Source: Chitinophagales bacterium (GTDB taxonomy: Bacteria; Bacteroidota; Bacteroidia; Chitinophagales; Chitinophagaceae). Taken from it: a stretch of DNA of 64,000 nt. Of the stretch, positions 1 to 8,936 are shown piece after piece. The stretch is taken from assembly GCA_017303395.1 (NCBI GenBank), contig JAFLBN010000002.1:310001-374000 (forward strand). Reading direction: 5' to 3'. Numbering within the stretch: the stretch's first letter is position 1; every line of letters begins with the position of its first letter. Under the pieces are notes generated by a model, which saw only the letters and a program-made list of their open reading frames with translations, did not search any database and was not told where the DNA came from. A program made the translations under genes and the position numbers.

Positions 1-602
1 AATTGTGTATTTGCAGGTGCTGTAAGCGATTTTTGTGTTACATAGTTATCTATCGGTGTCGCACCACCAAAATTATAATAACCATCCCAAAGCTTACTGA
101 TACCTAGTACATTACGTGCAGGTGTACCTTCAACAAATGCAAATTTTACATTACCTGTAAAACCCCAGGAATATCCTGAGTAATTAATGCGAACCGTTGC
201 ACTGTCTTTGAGTAATGTATAATAATCTGTAACATCAAAAACATAACGCTGCCTCCACGTCCATGGCGTACGGGGAGAACCTGCGTTGGCGTATGGAGTG
301 ATATAACGACCCAATTCAACAGTATCGCCTGTTTTTGTCATCAGGTAGGTATTAACTGTATAATCCCAATCACCACAATATTGTGGGCTACCCGGGCATT
401 GGTATTTACCCAAAGTCCAAATCATATACACCCTACGGTAGCTTTTTGTACCGTCAGGAAACTGCACGGTAGTATCATGGGCACCATAATGGTCCAGCCA
501 TTTGTCGGCATGCGCCTGTACCCAGGTTGTGTCTCCGTTAGCAGCTTGTGCTGAAAAAGCTGATATCGCTGCAAAAGCGGCAATAAGTAATTTCTTCATC
601 AT
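1..602 (-). CDS. PNGase F-like secreted protein (3' part missing, runs off left edge)
   Basis: The gene begins at the ATG pair at 602/599 and continues past the left edge, so only about 200 N-terminal residues are visible. It opens with a typical signal peptide (MKKLLIAAFAAISAFSAQA). The following region contains CPGSPQYCGDWDYTV, ELGRYITPYA, FDVTDYYTLL and EGTPARNV, which I recognise as the N-terminal jelly-roll of peptide-N-glycosidase F and related secreted proteins of Bacteroidota. Known PNGase F removes N-glycans from glycoproteins. The catalytic domain halves cannot be checked because the rest is outside the window, so glycosidase activity is inference; many relatives are only called PNGase F-related. 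A T9SS sorting domain at the missing C-terminus would be usual. It is divergent from der. Confidence 0.72.
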   Translation of the reverse strand, partial: MMKKLLIAAFAAISAFSAQAANGDTTWVQAHADKWLDHYGAHDTTVQFPDGTKSYRRVYMIWTLGKYQCPGSPQYCGDWDYTVNTYLMTKTGDTVELGRYITPYANAGSPRTPWTWRQRYVFDVTDYYTLLKDSATVRINYSGYSWGFTGNVKFAFVEGTPARNVLGISKLWDGYYNFGGATPIDNYVTQKSLTAPANTQ

Positions 603-693
603 TAAAATGTCGTTAAATCGACGTTAAATGTAATGATTATTCAGACATCATTATTAATTGTCATGGAAATACGTGTTGCTGCGATTATAGTAG

Positions 694-701
694 TATCTTT
701 G
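694..701 (+). promoter_or_regulatory. Bacteroidota promoter -7 element before der
   Basis: TATCTTTG matches the Bacteroidota TAnnTTTG consensus and lies 18 bases before the der start. No -33 TTG at the ideal distance is visible; the nearest upstream TTG (676-678) is about 15 bases away. Confidence 0.5.
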
Positions 702-718
702 CCGGCTAATTTTAATAT

Positions 719-2065
719 ATGCCCGGATTTACTGTAGCAATAGTAGGAAGGCCAAACGTTGGTAAATCAACCTTGTTTAACAGGTTGCTGGAACAACGTA
801 AAGCCATTGTAGATGACGTAAGTGGTGTAACCCGCGACCGCCAGTATGGTGTTGCCGACTGGAATGGCAAGGCTTTTAACGTAATAGACACAGGTGGCTT
901 TGTTGCCAATTCTGACGATGTTTTTGAAAAAGAAATACGCAAACAGGTAGAAATCGCCGTAGATGAGGCAAATCTGCTGCTTTTTGTATGTGATTGTGTT
1001 ACTGGTATTACGAATCAGGATGAAGATATGGCACAGATACTGCGACGTTCTACTAAGCCTGTACTTTTAGTAGTGAATAAAGTGGATAACTCTGAACGTG
1101 CTTTAATGGCAACAGAATTCTATTCGCTTGGGTTCGACAATACATTATTTTTATCCTCTATATCAGGTAGTGGTAGTGGTGAGTTATTGGATGAGATTGC
1201 TTCACACATCCCTGACTCAGAGATTAAAAAGCGGGAATATGACGAGGATGGCAACGAAATAACATTTGAAGAGGTTGCAGTACCTAAGTTCGCCATCATT
1301 GGTCAGCCGAATGCAGGTAAATCTACCCTGTTGAACGCCCTGATTGGTGAAGAACGTACCATAGTGTCTGACATCCCCGGCACTACTCGCGATACTATAC
1401 ACACACACTACAACCAGTTTGGTAAAGAATTTATACTAATAGATACTGCAGGCCTGAGGAAAAAGAAGAACGTTTCTGAAGATCTGGAGTTTTATTCTGT
1501 TATACGCGCCATCCGCGCCATGGACGAAGCAGATATATGTCTTTTAGTGGTTGACGCCGAACAAGGTATGACAGCACAGGATGTAAACATCTTCAGTCTG
1601 GCAACTCGTAAGGGTAAAGGCGTGGTGATACTGGTAAACAAATGGGATCTTGTAGAAAAGGAAACCAACACTGCCCGCGATTATGAGAAAGTAGTAAAAC
1701 AGAAAATAGCTCCGTTTAGCGATGTGCCTGTAATCTTTATCTCTGCTCAGGATAAAAAACGCATTTTCCAGGCTATGGAGAAAGCGATAGAGGTGTTTGA
1801 AAACAAACAACGCCGCATCACTACATCAAAACTGAATGAAACGATGCTGCAGGAAATTAAACACTACCCGCCGCCAATGTCTCGTGGCAATAATGTGAGT
1901 ATCAAATTCGTACAGCAATTGCCAACAGCGGTGCCATCATTCGCATTCTTTGCAAACAACCCTGATTCAATCAAGGATTCTTACAGAAACTTCCTTGAAA
2001 ACAAGCTGCGCAGTCACTACAATTTCAGTGGTGTACCTATTCGCATCTACTTCCGTAAAAAATAG
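719..2065 (+). CDS. der: Ribosome biogenesis GTPase Der (EngA)
   Basis: Der is the tandem-GTPase factor needed for 50S subunit maturation. Two complete GTPase domains are visible: the first with GRPNVGKST near residue 10 and NKVD, the second with GQPNAGKST near residue 195, DTAG and NKWD. A C-terminal KH-like domain follows and ends in a basic RIYFRKK tail. The length of 448 residues is normal for the family. The ATG at 719 places the P-loop at the expected distance from the N-terminus. rimO follows on the same strand 24 bases later, so the two are probably co-transcribed. Nothing unusual is seen, and the identification is secure. Confidence 0.97.
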   Translation: MPGFTVAIVGRPNVGKSTLFNRLLEQRKAIVDDVSGVTRDRQYGVADWNGKAFNVIDTGGFVANSDDVFEKEIRKQVEIAVDEANLLLFVCDCVTGITNQDEDMAQILRRSTKPVLLVVNKVDNSERALMATEFYSLGFDNTLFLSSISGSGSGELLDEIASHIPDSEIKKREYDEDGNEITFEEVAVPKFAIIGQPNAGKSTLLNALIGEERTIVSDIPGTTRDTIHTHYNQFGKEFILIDTAGLRKKKNVSEDLEFYSVIRAIRAMDEADICLLVVDAEQGMTAQDVNIFSLATRKGKGVVILVNKWDLVEKETNTARDYEKVVKQKIAPFSDVPVIFISAQDKKRIFQAMEKAIEVFENKQRRITTSKLNETMLQEIKHYPPPMSRGNNVSIKFVQQLPTAVPSFAFFANNPDSIKDSYRNFLENKLRSHYNFSGVPIRIYFRKK

Positions 2066-2089
2066 AACTGACAGGTAAAAACGTATATA

Positions 2090-3397
2090 GTGAAAACGAA
2101 AAAGCTACATCAGGATAAGGTAAACATCATAACACTTGGATGCTCTAAGAATATGGTGGATAGTGAGGTATTGAGTGGCCAACTGAATGCTAACGGTATA
2201 AAAGTAGCCCACGAGAGCAATAAGTTGGATCACAATATTGTGATCGTAAATACATGTGGCTTTATAGATAAGGCAAAAGAAGAAAGCGTTAATACCATAC
2301 TGGAGCAGGTAGAGCTGAAGAAAGACGGAAGGCTTGATAAAGTATACATAACAGGTTGCCTTAGCGAACGCTACCGCAACGACCTGATGAACGAGATACC
2401 TGAGGTTGATGCATGGTTTGGTACAATGGAACTGCCATTGATACTAAAACAATTCAATGCCGACTATAAAACTGAACTGGTTGGTGAGCGTCTGTTGAGC
2501 ACCCCCAAACACTATGCATACCTGAAAATATCTGAAGGTTGCAACCGTACTTGTTCATTCTGCGCTATACCACTGATGCGTGGTGGACACGTATCTAAAA
2601 CCATAGAAGAAGTAGTAGCCGAGGCTAAGAAACTGGTTTCAATGGGCGTTAAGGAAGTAATGCTTATTGCACAAGAGCTTACTTATTACGGCCTTGATAT
2701 ATACAAAAAGCGTGCGTTGAGTGATTTGCTCAAACACTTGTCAGACGTACCGGGCTTGCACTGGATACGCCTGCACTATGCATATCCTTCAAAATTCCCG
2801 CTGGACATCTTGGACGTAATGCGTGAACGCGATAATATCTGTAACTATCTGGATATGCCGCTGCAGCATATATCTAACAATATGCTGAAAGCCATGAAGC
2901 GCCAGATGGAAACACAGGAAATCTACGACCTTGTGGCTGCCATCCGCGATAAAGTACCCGGCATTTGCCTGCGCAGTACGCTGATTGCAGGCTTCCCGGG
3001 AGAAACAAGGGATGATGTAGACCAACTGAAGCAATTCCTGGAAGATGTGCGTCTGGACCGTGTCGGTATCTTCACATATTCTCACGAAGAAAACACAAGC
3101 GCATACGACCTGAAAGACAATATTTCTGCCAAAGAAAAAGAAGCCCGTGCGCAGGAAATAATGGAAGTCCAGCAGGAGATTTCTTTCGAGAAAAATCAGG
3201 AAAAAGTGGGCAAAGAATTCAAAGTAATTATCGATAAAAAAGAAGCGGGCCGCTATCTTGCCCGCACAGAGTTTGATAGTGTTGAGGTTGATAATGAAGT
3301 TATCATCAGCTCTAAGAAAGCACTGCCAATCGGCGATTTCGTAAACGTACGCATTACTAAGGCTTACGATTACGATTTGGAAGGCGAGGTTATCTAA
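2090..3397 (+). CDS. rimO: Ribosomal protein S12 methylthiotransferase RimO
   Basis: RimO is a radical-SAM enzyme that adds a methylthio group to an aspartate of ribosomal protein S12. The N-terminal UPF0004 domain has its three cluster cysteines (TLGCSKNMVDSE, NTCGF, TGCLSER). The radical-SAM motif CNRTCSFC is near residue 151, and a TRAM-like domain ends the protein. The sequence CSFCAIPLMRGGH and GCSKNMVDSE separate RimO from its relative MiaB. The start appears to be GTG at 2090, since there is no closer ATG before the conserved KVNIITLGC region. It follows der and converges on dprA, the stop codons overlapping by four bases (CTAA). Confidence 0.95.
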   Translation: MKTKKLHQDKVNIITLGCSKNMVDSEVLSGQLNANGIKVAHESNKLDHNIVIVNTCGFIDKAKEESVNTILEQVELKKDGRLDKVYITGCLSERYRNDLMNEIPEVDAWFGTMELPLILKQFNADYKTELVGERLLSTPKHYAYLKISEGCNRTCSFCAIPLMRGGHVSKTIEEVVAEAKKLVSMGVKEVMLIAQELTYYGLDIYKKRALSDLLKHLSDVPGLHWIRLHYAYPSKFPLDILDVMRERDNICNYLDMPLQHISNNMLKAMKRQMETQEIYDLVAAIRDKVPGICLRSTLIAGFPGETRDDVDQLKQFLEDVRLDRVGIFTYSHEENTSAYDLKDNISAKEKEARAQEIMEVQQEISFEKNQEKVGKEFKVIIDKKEAGRYLARTEFDSVEVDNEVIISSKKALPIGDFVNVRITKAYDYDLEGEVI

Positions 3398-4497
3398 TTT
3401 ATTCTGTACATCTTACCGGGCAAGGCTTTGATAAGGCCTTGCATTTCTAATTGCAGCAAAGTTGCAGCTAGTATTGAATTATTAAGCCCCGACTGGTGCA
3501 GTAGCTCATCTGCATGCATACTGTCTTTGGTTTGCAGCAAATCCACCAGTTTTTGTTCTTCAGGTGTTAATGCAAGTAAAAGCTGCCGCTGTACAGGCTT
3601 TGCAGCTTTGGGTTTGCCCCAATTCATCAGTTCTATCAGGTCATCGGGCTTAGTTATCATGGCTGCCACATTGGTCCTTATCAGCTCATTGCAACCACTG
3701 CTGCGCTTGTCTGATACCCTGCCGGGGAACGCAGCGACCTCTCTGTTGTAGCTGCTTGCCAACCTTGCTGTAATCAATGCACCGCCTTTTATATCGCTCT
3801 CCACTACTACAGTAATATCGCTCATACCTGCAACTATCCTGTTTCGCATCGGAAAATTATCTTTCAAAGCAGGCATCCCGGAATTGTATTCTGTCAATAC
3901 AGTACCTCCATTAGCACTCATCTCCTTTGCCAATCCTCTGTTATTAGCAGGGTACATACTATCATGCCCGTGCCCCAATACGCCCACAGTTGGCACATTT
4001 AACTTTACACATTGTTTATGCGCAACAGTATCAATACCATCCGCCAAACCACTTGCAATCAATATACCCTCCAAATCCTTCAAGCCATCAACAAGTTCTT
4101 CTGTAAGCCTTATACCATACTCTGTCAACTTTCGTGTGCCGACTATTGCGACAACTTTCTGTGCATTCAGATTAGGATTGCCTTTGGCAAACATCAATAA
4201 TGGAGAATCTATACAAGCCTTCAGCCTTTCAGGATAGTTATCATCAAAAAGCCATAGTGGAGTAATAGCATTTTCTGCCATATATGTTAATTCATCTTCA
4301 GCCTTTTGTAGTACTTCCTCATCTTTAAAGGCTTTAGCACGCATTTCGCCCATACCTTCTATCAACTTCAAATGCTTGACAGGAGCATCAAATACTGCTT
4401 TTGCATCACCAAATTGTTCCAGTAATGCCCTTCCGGTTTTAGGACCTATATTCTTAATAAATGTTAAAGCGAGTCTATATAACCAATCTTTTCCCAT
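3394..4497 (-). CDS. dprA: DNA-processing protein DprA
   Basis: DprA binds incoming single-stranded DNA and loads RecA during natural transformation, and is widespread even in species not known to be competent. The protein shows an N-terminal helix-hairpin-helix-like region (IGPKTGRALLEQFG), the Rossmann-like DprA core with AIVGTRKLTEYG, SGLADGIDTVAHK and FPMRNRIVAG, and a C-terminal winged-helix (DSMHADELLHQSGL). The length of 367 residues is normal. The gene converges on rimO with a four-base overlap. No other competence gene lies beside it. Confidence 0.95.
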   Translation of the reverse strand: MGKDWLYRLALTFIKNIGPKTGRALLEQFGDAKAVFDAPVKHLKLIEGMGEMRAKAFKDEEVLQKAEDELTYMAENAITPLWLFDDNYPERLKACIDSPLLMFAKGNPNLNAQKVVAIVGTRKLTEYGIRLTEELVDGLKDLEGILIASGLADGIDTVAHKQCVKLNVPTVGVLGHGHDSMYPANNRGLAKEMSANGGTVLTEYNSGMPALKDNFPMRNRIVAGMSDITVVVESDIKGGALITARLASSYNREVAAFPGRVSDKRSSGCNELIRTNVAAMITKPDDLIELMNWGKPKAAKPVQRQLLLALTPEEQKLVDLLQTKDSMHADELLHQSGLNNSILAATLLQLEMQGLIKALPGKMYRIN

Positions 4498-4556
4498 GGT
4501 AATGGCAGCAAATTTGCATTCACAAAAATTAAGAAAGCGACTAAAATTGTATCGCT

Positions 4557-4564
4557 TATCTTTG
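4557..4564 (+). promoter_or_regulatory. -7 element before DUF6438 lipoprotein
   Basis: TATCTTTG, a full match to TAnnTTTG, sits 19 bases upstream of the ATG at 4584, a spacing similar to that before der. Confidence 0.5.
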
Positions 4565-4583
4565 ACGCCGTAAAATAAATAAA

Positions 4584-5063
4584 ATGAAGAAATACATTTC
4601 TGTTATAGCCGCAATATTAGTTGTAGCATTTAGTGCATGCGCTAAGAAAGCATCAAAAACACCTTCTGTAACTTATGTTAAGATGGAAAGAACCGCGTGC
4701 TTTGGCCGTTGCCCTGCATATATGGTTGAAATTTATAAAAATGGTCTTATCCGCTATACAGGCCGCCAGTTTACAGAGTATACAGGTGTATATGAATCTA
4801 ATATTGGTGCAAAAGAAGCTACAAAGCTCCTGAAAAAATTTGCAGACAACAGGGTTGATACTTGCCGCGAAGTATACGACAATATCATACCCGACGCACC
4901 GGGTTTATACTATGGTTTCAAAATAAACGGTAAGGAAAAAACCATTGCCAACGCTCCTTTCGGACCTAAATTCCTGAACCTGTTAGCAAGCGAAATAGAC
5001 AAGCATGCTAAGCCTGGTGTAGGATGGAAGAAAATCAGCGACCTGACACCAAACAAACAATAA
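4584..5063 (+). CDS. DUF6438-domain lipoprotein
   Basis: The first residues form a lipoprotein signal (MKKYISVIAAILVVAFSAC, lipobox FSAC), so the mature protein is probably lipid-anchored in the envelope. The next 110 residues carry the pattern ERTACFGRCPAYMVEIYKNG and YTGVYESNIG, which I recognise as the DUF6438 domain of Bacteroidota. The paired cysteines of CFGRC, and a further Cys in VDTCREVYD, could form disulfides. No function is known for the family. At 159 residues the protein is a single domain. It is monocistronic: its own -7 element precedes it and a strong hairpin follows. Confidence 0.8.
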   Translation: MKKYISVIAAILVVAFSACAKKASKTPSVTYVKMERTACFGRCPAYMVEIYKNGLIRYTGRQFTEYTGVYESNIGAKEATKLLKKFADNRVDTCREVYDNIIPDAPGLYYGFKINGKEKTIANAPFGPKFLNLLASEIDKHAKPGVGWKKISDLTPNKQ

Positions 5064-5073
5064 GTAAATTATT

Positions 5074-5116
5074 ATAATAGAAAAGCCTCCATCAATGATG
5101 GAGGCTTTTCTATTAT
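5074..5116. terminator. Bidirectional terminator, perfect 20-bp stem
   Basis: Arms 5074-5093 and 5097-5116 are exact inverted repeats around a three-base loop, with AAAAGCC/GGCTTTT in the stem. It lies between two convergent genes and can serve both. Confidence 0.9.
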
Positions 5117-5128
5117 GCCAAACCTGTA

Positions 5129-5476
5129 TTACAGGTGCAATTTTTCTTTCTTAGCAAGCAGTTCATCTACAGTTTCCTTATACATTTCGTCAGGCACACA
5201 ACAATCTACCGGGCATACTGCAGCACACTGAGGCTCATCATGGAAGCCTTGACACTCTGTACACTTATTAGCAGTAATATAATATGTATCTACCGCTATA
5301 GGTTCATGTTTTGCCGATGCATCTGTAGTAGATCCGTCCATCAGTGTAAACGCACCTTTTACAGAAGTACCGTCTGCTATAGCCCATTCTACACCACCCT
5401 CGTATATCGCATTATTAGGACATTCAGGTTCGCACGCACCACAGTTAATACATTCGTCAGTTATTTTTATAGCCAT
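5129..5476 (-). CDS. Two-cluster 4Fe-4S ferredoxin
   Basis: A 115-residue soluble electron carrier. The N-terminal half carries [12 protein letters not shown] and the C-terminal half [18 protein letters not shown], which is the bacterial 2[4Fe-4S] arrangement with an extended second motif. The middle has an insertion of about 40 residues (near [14 protein letters not shown]), as in the Chlorobium/Bacteroidota version of the family. It is divergent from the LuxC-family acyl-CoA reductase at 5535; this pairing is common in Bacteroidota. A functional link, such as ferredoxin serving lipid reduction, is only inference. Confidence 0.9.
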   Translation of the reverse strand: MAIKITDECINCGACEPECPNNAIYEGGVEWAIADGTSVKGAFTLMDGSTTDASAKHEPIAVDTYYITANKCTECQGFHDEPQCAAVCPVDCCVPDEMYKETVDELLAKKEKLHL

Positions 5477-5534
5477 GATATTATTATTTAGTTTTTCTGC
5501 CTGTAAAGTTACAATTTCGCACTCAGAAATTTAA

Positions 5535-6533
5535 ATGCAAATGCTGAATACAGAACAAAGAATAGCTTTATTAGTTCAGTTGGGCGAATATATGCTATCT
5601 GATAGTGAAGAATGGGACATTACCAAAGATAGGGCTGTATCTATGAATGCATGGTTTACAAGGGGTAATGTTGAACTTGCTGTAAGCAATATCTGCGCCG
5701 AATTTCTCCAAAAAGACAAGCTGGAACAATGGATAAGTAAGTATACCCCTGTCAGCAATCCTAAAACAGTGGGTATTGTGACTGCGGGAAATATTCCTTT
5801 GGTTGGCTTCCACGATTTTTTGAGCTGCTTCATGTCCGGGCATATCACAAAGCTGAAACTATCCTCTAAAGATGAAGTTTTACTGAAACATATTATTGCC
5901 AAACTAACTGAGTGGAACAGTGAGGTGGCCAACGAGGTAATTGTTGCCGATAACCTGAAAAACTGTGATGCTTATATCGCCACGGGTAGCAATAATACTG
6001 CCCGCTACTTCGAGCAATACTTTGCCAAGTACCCAAACATCATTCGTAAAAACAGAACTTCTGTTGCGATACTTGATGGCACGGAAACAGCAGAAGAACT
6101 GGACAAATTAATGAATGATGTATTCAGTTATTATGGCTTGGGCTGCCGCAATGTGACACAAATATGTGTACCAAAAGGTTATGACCTGACTAAAATAATG
6201 GAAGCTGCCAACAATTACGCAGACATCATCAACCATCACAAATACAAAAACAATTTCGACTATTACCTGGCTATATACCTGCTGAACAAAGTGCCCTATT
6301 ACAGCAACGACAGCCTTTTGATGGTAGAGAATGCAGTACCGTTTTCTGCAGTAGGTGTTTTGCACTACAGGTATTATGACAGTATTGATACCATACAAAA
6401 TGAACTGAATTCATCTGAAGATATTCAGTGTATCGTAGGACATAATAATGTACCGTTTGGTAATTCTCAAAAGCCCAATCTGGCAGACTATGCCGATGGG
6501 GTTGATACAATGCAATTCCTAACAAGCTTATAA
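5535..6533 (+). CDS. LuxC-family acyl-CoA/acyl-protein reductase
   Basis: The 332-residue protein resembles the LuxC family of NAD(P)H-dependent acyl reductases, which turn activated fatty acids into aldehydes. Family-like stretches are GIVTAGNIPLVGFHDF, a likely nucleotide-binding region, and FSYYGLGCRNVTQICVP, where the cysteine corresponds to the acyl-accepting Cys of this aldehyde-dehydrogenase-like fold. It is shorter than Vibrio LuxC (about 480 residues), as usual for the Bacteroidota form. There is no luciferase or luxD/E nearby, so bioluminescence is not suggested. The role may lie in lipid or aldehyde metabolism. The start is ATG 5535 or 5541. Confidence 0.85.
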   Translation: MQMLNTEQRIALLVQLGEYMLSDSEEWDITKDRAVSMNAWFTRGNVELAVSNICAEFLQKDKLEQWISKYTPVSNPKTVGIVTAGNIPLVGFHDFLSCFMSGHITKLKLSSKDEVLLKHIIAKLTEWNSEVANEVIVADNLKNCDAYIATGSNNTARYFEQYFAKYPNIIRKNRTSVAILDGTETAEELDKLMNDVFSYYGLGCRNVTQICVPKGYDLTKIMEAANNYADIINHHKYKNNFDYYLAIYLLNKVPYYSNDSLLMVENAVPFSAVGVLHYRYYDSIDTIQNELNSSEDIQCIVGHNNVPFGNSQKPNLADYADGVDTMQFLTSL

Positions 6534-6536
6534 CAT

Positions 6537-6562
6537 AAAGGGCTTTCAGTAGAAAGCCCTTT
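6537..6562. terminator. Bidirectional terminator between luxC-like gene and argH
   Basis: AAAGGGCTTTC (6537-6547) pairs exactly with GAAAGCCCTTT (6552-6562) around a four-base loop. It separates two convergent genes and would end the arginine operon. Confidence 0.88.
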
Positions 6563-6570
6563 ACAATTTG

Positions 6571-7869
6571 TCAGGAAAATTGTTCAAGTACTCTATCCAT
6601 TCTTTCTGCAATCTTATCATTGCATAGATTTCCGATACTGCCCTCGTGTGTGTGGTTAAGTTGTGATGTTTCATAACAGAAGTTCCCGGTATTAACCTCA
6701 TTGCCCACCAGCACATATGCATCTCTGAAAGGCATACCTGCATTTACCAGATCATTCAGCCGCTCTACTGTAAATAGGTTGTTGTACATCTCAGCATCCA
6801 ACACAAACTCATTTACAATCATATTCTCCAACATCAGCATTACCATATCAATACATGTCTTTATGGTATCAATAGCCGGGAACAAAATCTCTTTCGTCAA
6901 TTGCATTTCCCTATGATAGCCCGAAGGTAAATTGCTCATCAGCAAGACCAGCTCATTGGGCAACGACTGCAATCGATTGCATTTACCTCTTACAAGTTCT
7001 AAAACATCAGGGTTCTTTTTGTGCGGCATAATGCTGCTACCCGTCGTAAGGCTTGAAGGAAAAGTGAGGAACATAAAATTTTGACTATTGTACAGACACA
7101 TGTCCATACTTAGCTTAGCTATAGTAGATGCTATACCGGCAATGGCTATCGCTACAGTCTTCTCCGTTTTTCCTCTGCTCATTTGCGCATACACACTGTT
7201 ATAGTGCATATCATCAAAGCCCAATAGCTCCGTAGTCATTTGCCTGTTTAGCGGGAATGATGAACCATAACCTGCACCACTACCCAAAGGATTCTTATCT
7301 GCCATTCTGTAAGCAACAGCAAGCATATCTACATCATCTACCAGTGCCTCTGCGTAAGCTCCCAACCACAATCCGAATGACGATGGCATAGCTACCTGAA
7401 GATGAGTATAGCCAGGCATCAGCACTTTCTTATACTGTTCGCTCAGCGATTGCAAAAGGGCAAACAACTGATTCGTCTTTCTTTTAATCTCTTGCACTGC
7501 ATCTTTAAGAAACAGCTTAATGTCTACTGCTACCTGATCGTTCCGGCTACGGCCACTATGAATTTTCTTTCCTGCATCACCAATACGTTGCGTAAGCATC
7601 CATTCAATCTGAGAATGAATATCCTCACAGTCATCAACAATAGAAAAATCACCACATTCTATTTCGTCCAGTATCTGCTTTAGTGCTGCCTGTATCTTAC
7701 CAAAATCTTCTCTCAACAATAAACCAACACTGCTCAGCATTTCCGTATGTGCCAGCGACCCAAGCACATCATACTTTGCCAATAACAAATCAAACTCTCT
7801 ATCTCTACCAACAGTAAACTGTTCTACCAATGCAGATGTATCTGTTTCGTCTTTCTTCCAGATTTTCAT
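6571..7869 (-). CDS. argH: Argininosuccinate lyase
   Basis: ArgH splits argininosuccinate into arginine and fumarate, the last step of the pathway. The fumarase/aspartase superfamily signature GSSIMPHKKNPD is present with the catalytic serine, as are HSGRSRNDQ near the N-terminus and YTHLQVAMPS. At 432 residues it is slightly shorter than the E. coli enzyme (457). It is the last gene of the eight-gene arginine operon, and its ATG overlaps the stop of the upstream deacylase by four bases (7866-7869), suggesting translational coupling. A terminator hairpin follows directly. Confidence 0.96.
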   Translation of the reverse strand: MKIWKKDETDTSALVEQFTVGRDREFDLLLAKYDVLGSLAHTEMLSSVGLLLREDFGKIQAALKQILDEIECGDFSIVDDCEDIHSQIEWMLTQRIGDAGKKIHSGRSRNDQVAVDIKLFLKDAVQEIKRKTNQLFALLQSLSEQYKKVLMPGYTHLQVAMPSSFGLWLGAYAEALVDDVDMLAVAYRMADKNPLGSGAGYGSSFPLNRQMTTELLGFDDMHYNSVYAQMSRGKTEKTVAIAIAGIASTIAKLSMDMCLYNSQNFMFLTFPSSLTTGSSIMPHKKNPDVLELVRGKCNRLQSLPNELVLLMSNLPSGYHREMQLTKEILFPAIDTIKTCIDMVMLMLENMIVNEFVLDAEMYNNLFTVERLNDLVNAGMPFRDAYVLVGNEVNTGNFCYETSQLNHTHEGSIGNLCNDKIAERMDRVLEQFS

Positions 7870-8936
7870 ACCAGTTGATTTAATAATTGTATATAGGTTT
7901 CAATCCCTGATTTTACTTCATGCAGGTAAATAAATTCATCAGCAGTATGGCTTCTTGCTGAATCACCCGGGCCCATTTTCAATGCCGGGAAAGTCATAAA
8001 TACCATGTCAGATAAGGTTGATGAACCAAAAGGCTTTTTACCTAAACTAATTCCTGCCTGAACTAGTGGATGTTGTTTGTCAATTGATGTTGAGCGCAGT
8101 CTTAAACTTCTTGGCTCAACTGTGCAAGAAACATGTTTCCTTACTTCCTCAACAATCTCTTCATTTGTATAACATTCATTCACCCTTACATCTACCGTAT
8201 ACTTACAGCTTGCCGGCACAACATTGTGTTGCGAACCGGCATTTATCATAGTAAGCGACATCTTCACCGGCCCTAGCAATTCAGACACTTTTTCAAATTG
8301 ATAGTTTGTGAACCACTCTATATCTTTCAGTGCATTGTAGATGGCATTCTCGCCCTCATTTCTTGCAGCGTGTCCTGCAACGCCTTTGGTTTCACAATCT
8401 AATACTACTAAACCCTTCTCAGCAATTGCCATATCCAGCAATGTAGGTTCGCCAACTATAGCACAATCAATCTTACCGAGATGAGGCAATAACGCAGATA
8501 TACCATTGACACCCGATATTTCTTCTTCAGCAGTAGCCGCGAAAATCAAGTTATACTTCAGGTCTTGCCTGCTATAGAAATGTATAAATGCAGACAACAA
8601 GCAGACAAGACAACCTCCGGCATCATTACTACCTAGTCCGTACAATTTATTGTCCATTTCTTTCGGACAAAACGGATCATTGGTATATGCAGGATTAGGC
8701 TTGACAGTATCATGATGCGAATTCAACAGTATTGTCGGCTTTGTAGCATCATAATGCAAATTCTTACACCAAACATTATTCATCAATCTTTCAGCCTTTA
8801 TATTGTGCGACTGTAAGAAGTGTTGAATAACACCTGCACTACCCTGCTCTTCTTTACTAAAAGAAGGAGTAGCAATTAGTTGTTTCAGCAAGCCTACTGC
8901 TTCAGCATACAGGCTATCAATCTCTACACTGTTCAT
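7866..8936 (-). CDS. argE: M20-family N-acyl-ornithine/citrulline deacylase (ArgE type)
   Basis: A zinc-dependent M20 amidohydrolase that would remove the N-acyl group of the pathway intermediate. Metal-site motifs are visible: NSHHDTVKP, YGLGSNDAGG, the EEE triplet of ATAEEEISG, and VGEPT. The dimerisation domain contains GVAGHAARNEGENAI. The length of 356 residues fits the ArgE/DapE group. Because the operon encodes an acyl-ornithine transcarbamylase, the substrate is more likely N-acyl-citrulline than N-acylornithine. Four-base overlaps with argB upstream and argH downstream show tight coupling. The operon has no ArgJ, so the acyl group would be lost by hydrolysis, not recycled. Confidence 0.88.
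   Translation of the reverse strand: MNSVEIDSLYAEAVGLLKQLIATPSFSKEEQGSAGVIQHFLQSHNIKAERLMNNVWCKNLHYDATKPTILLNSHHDTVKPNPAYTNDPFCPKEMDNKLYGLGSNDAGGCLVCLLSAFIHFYSRQDLKYNLIFAATAEEEISGVNGISALLPHLGKIDCAIVGEPTLLDMAIAEKGLVVLDCETKGVAGHAARNEGENAIYNALKDIEWFTNYQFEKVSELLGPVKMSLTMINAGSQHNVVPASCKYTVDVRVNECYTNEEIVEEVRKHVSCTVEPRSLRLRSTSIDKQHPLVQAGISLGKKPFGSSTLSDMVFMTFPALKMGPGDSARSHTADEFIYLHEVKSGIETYIQLLNQLV

Noticed and set aside
4508-4517. Palindrome GCAAATTTGC before dprA as an operator or promoter
   Set aside because: It lacks the TA of the -7 consensus and is short enough to occur by chance.
5535-6533. Luminescence (lux) operon
   Set aside because: Only a LuxC-type reductase is present; no luxA, B, D or E relatives are near.
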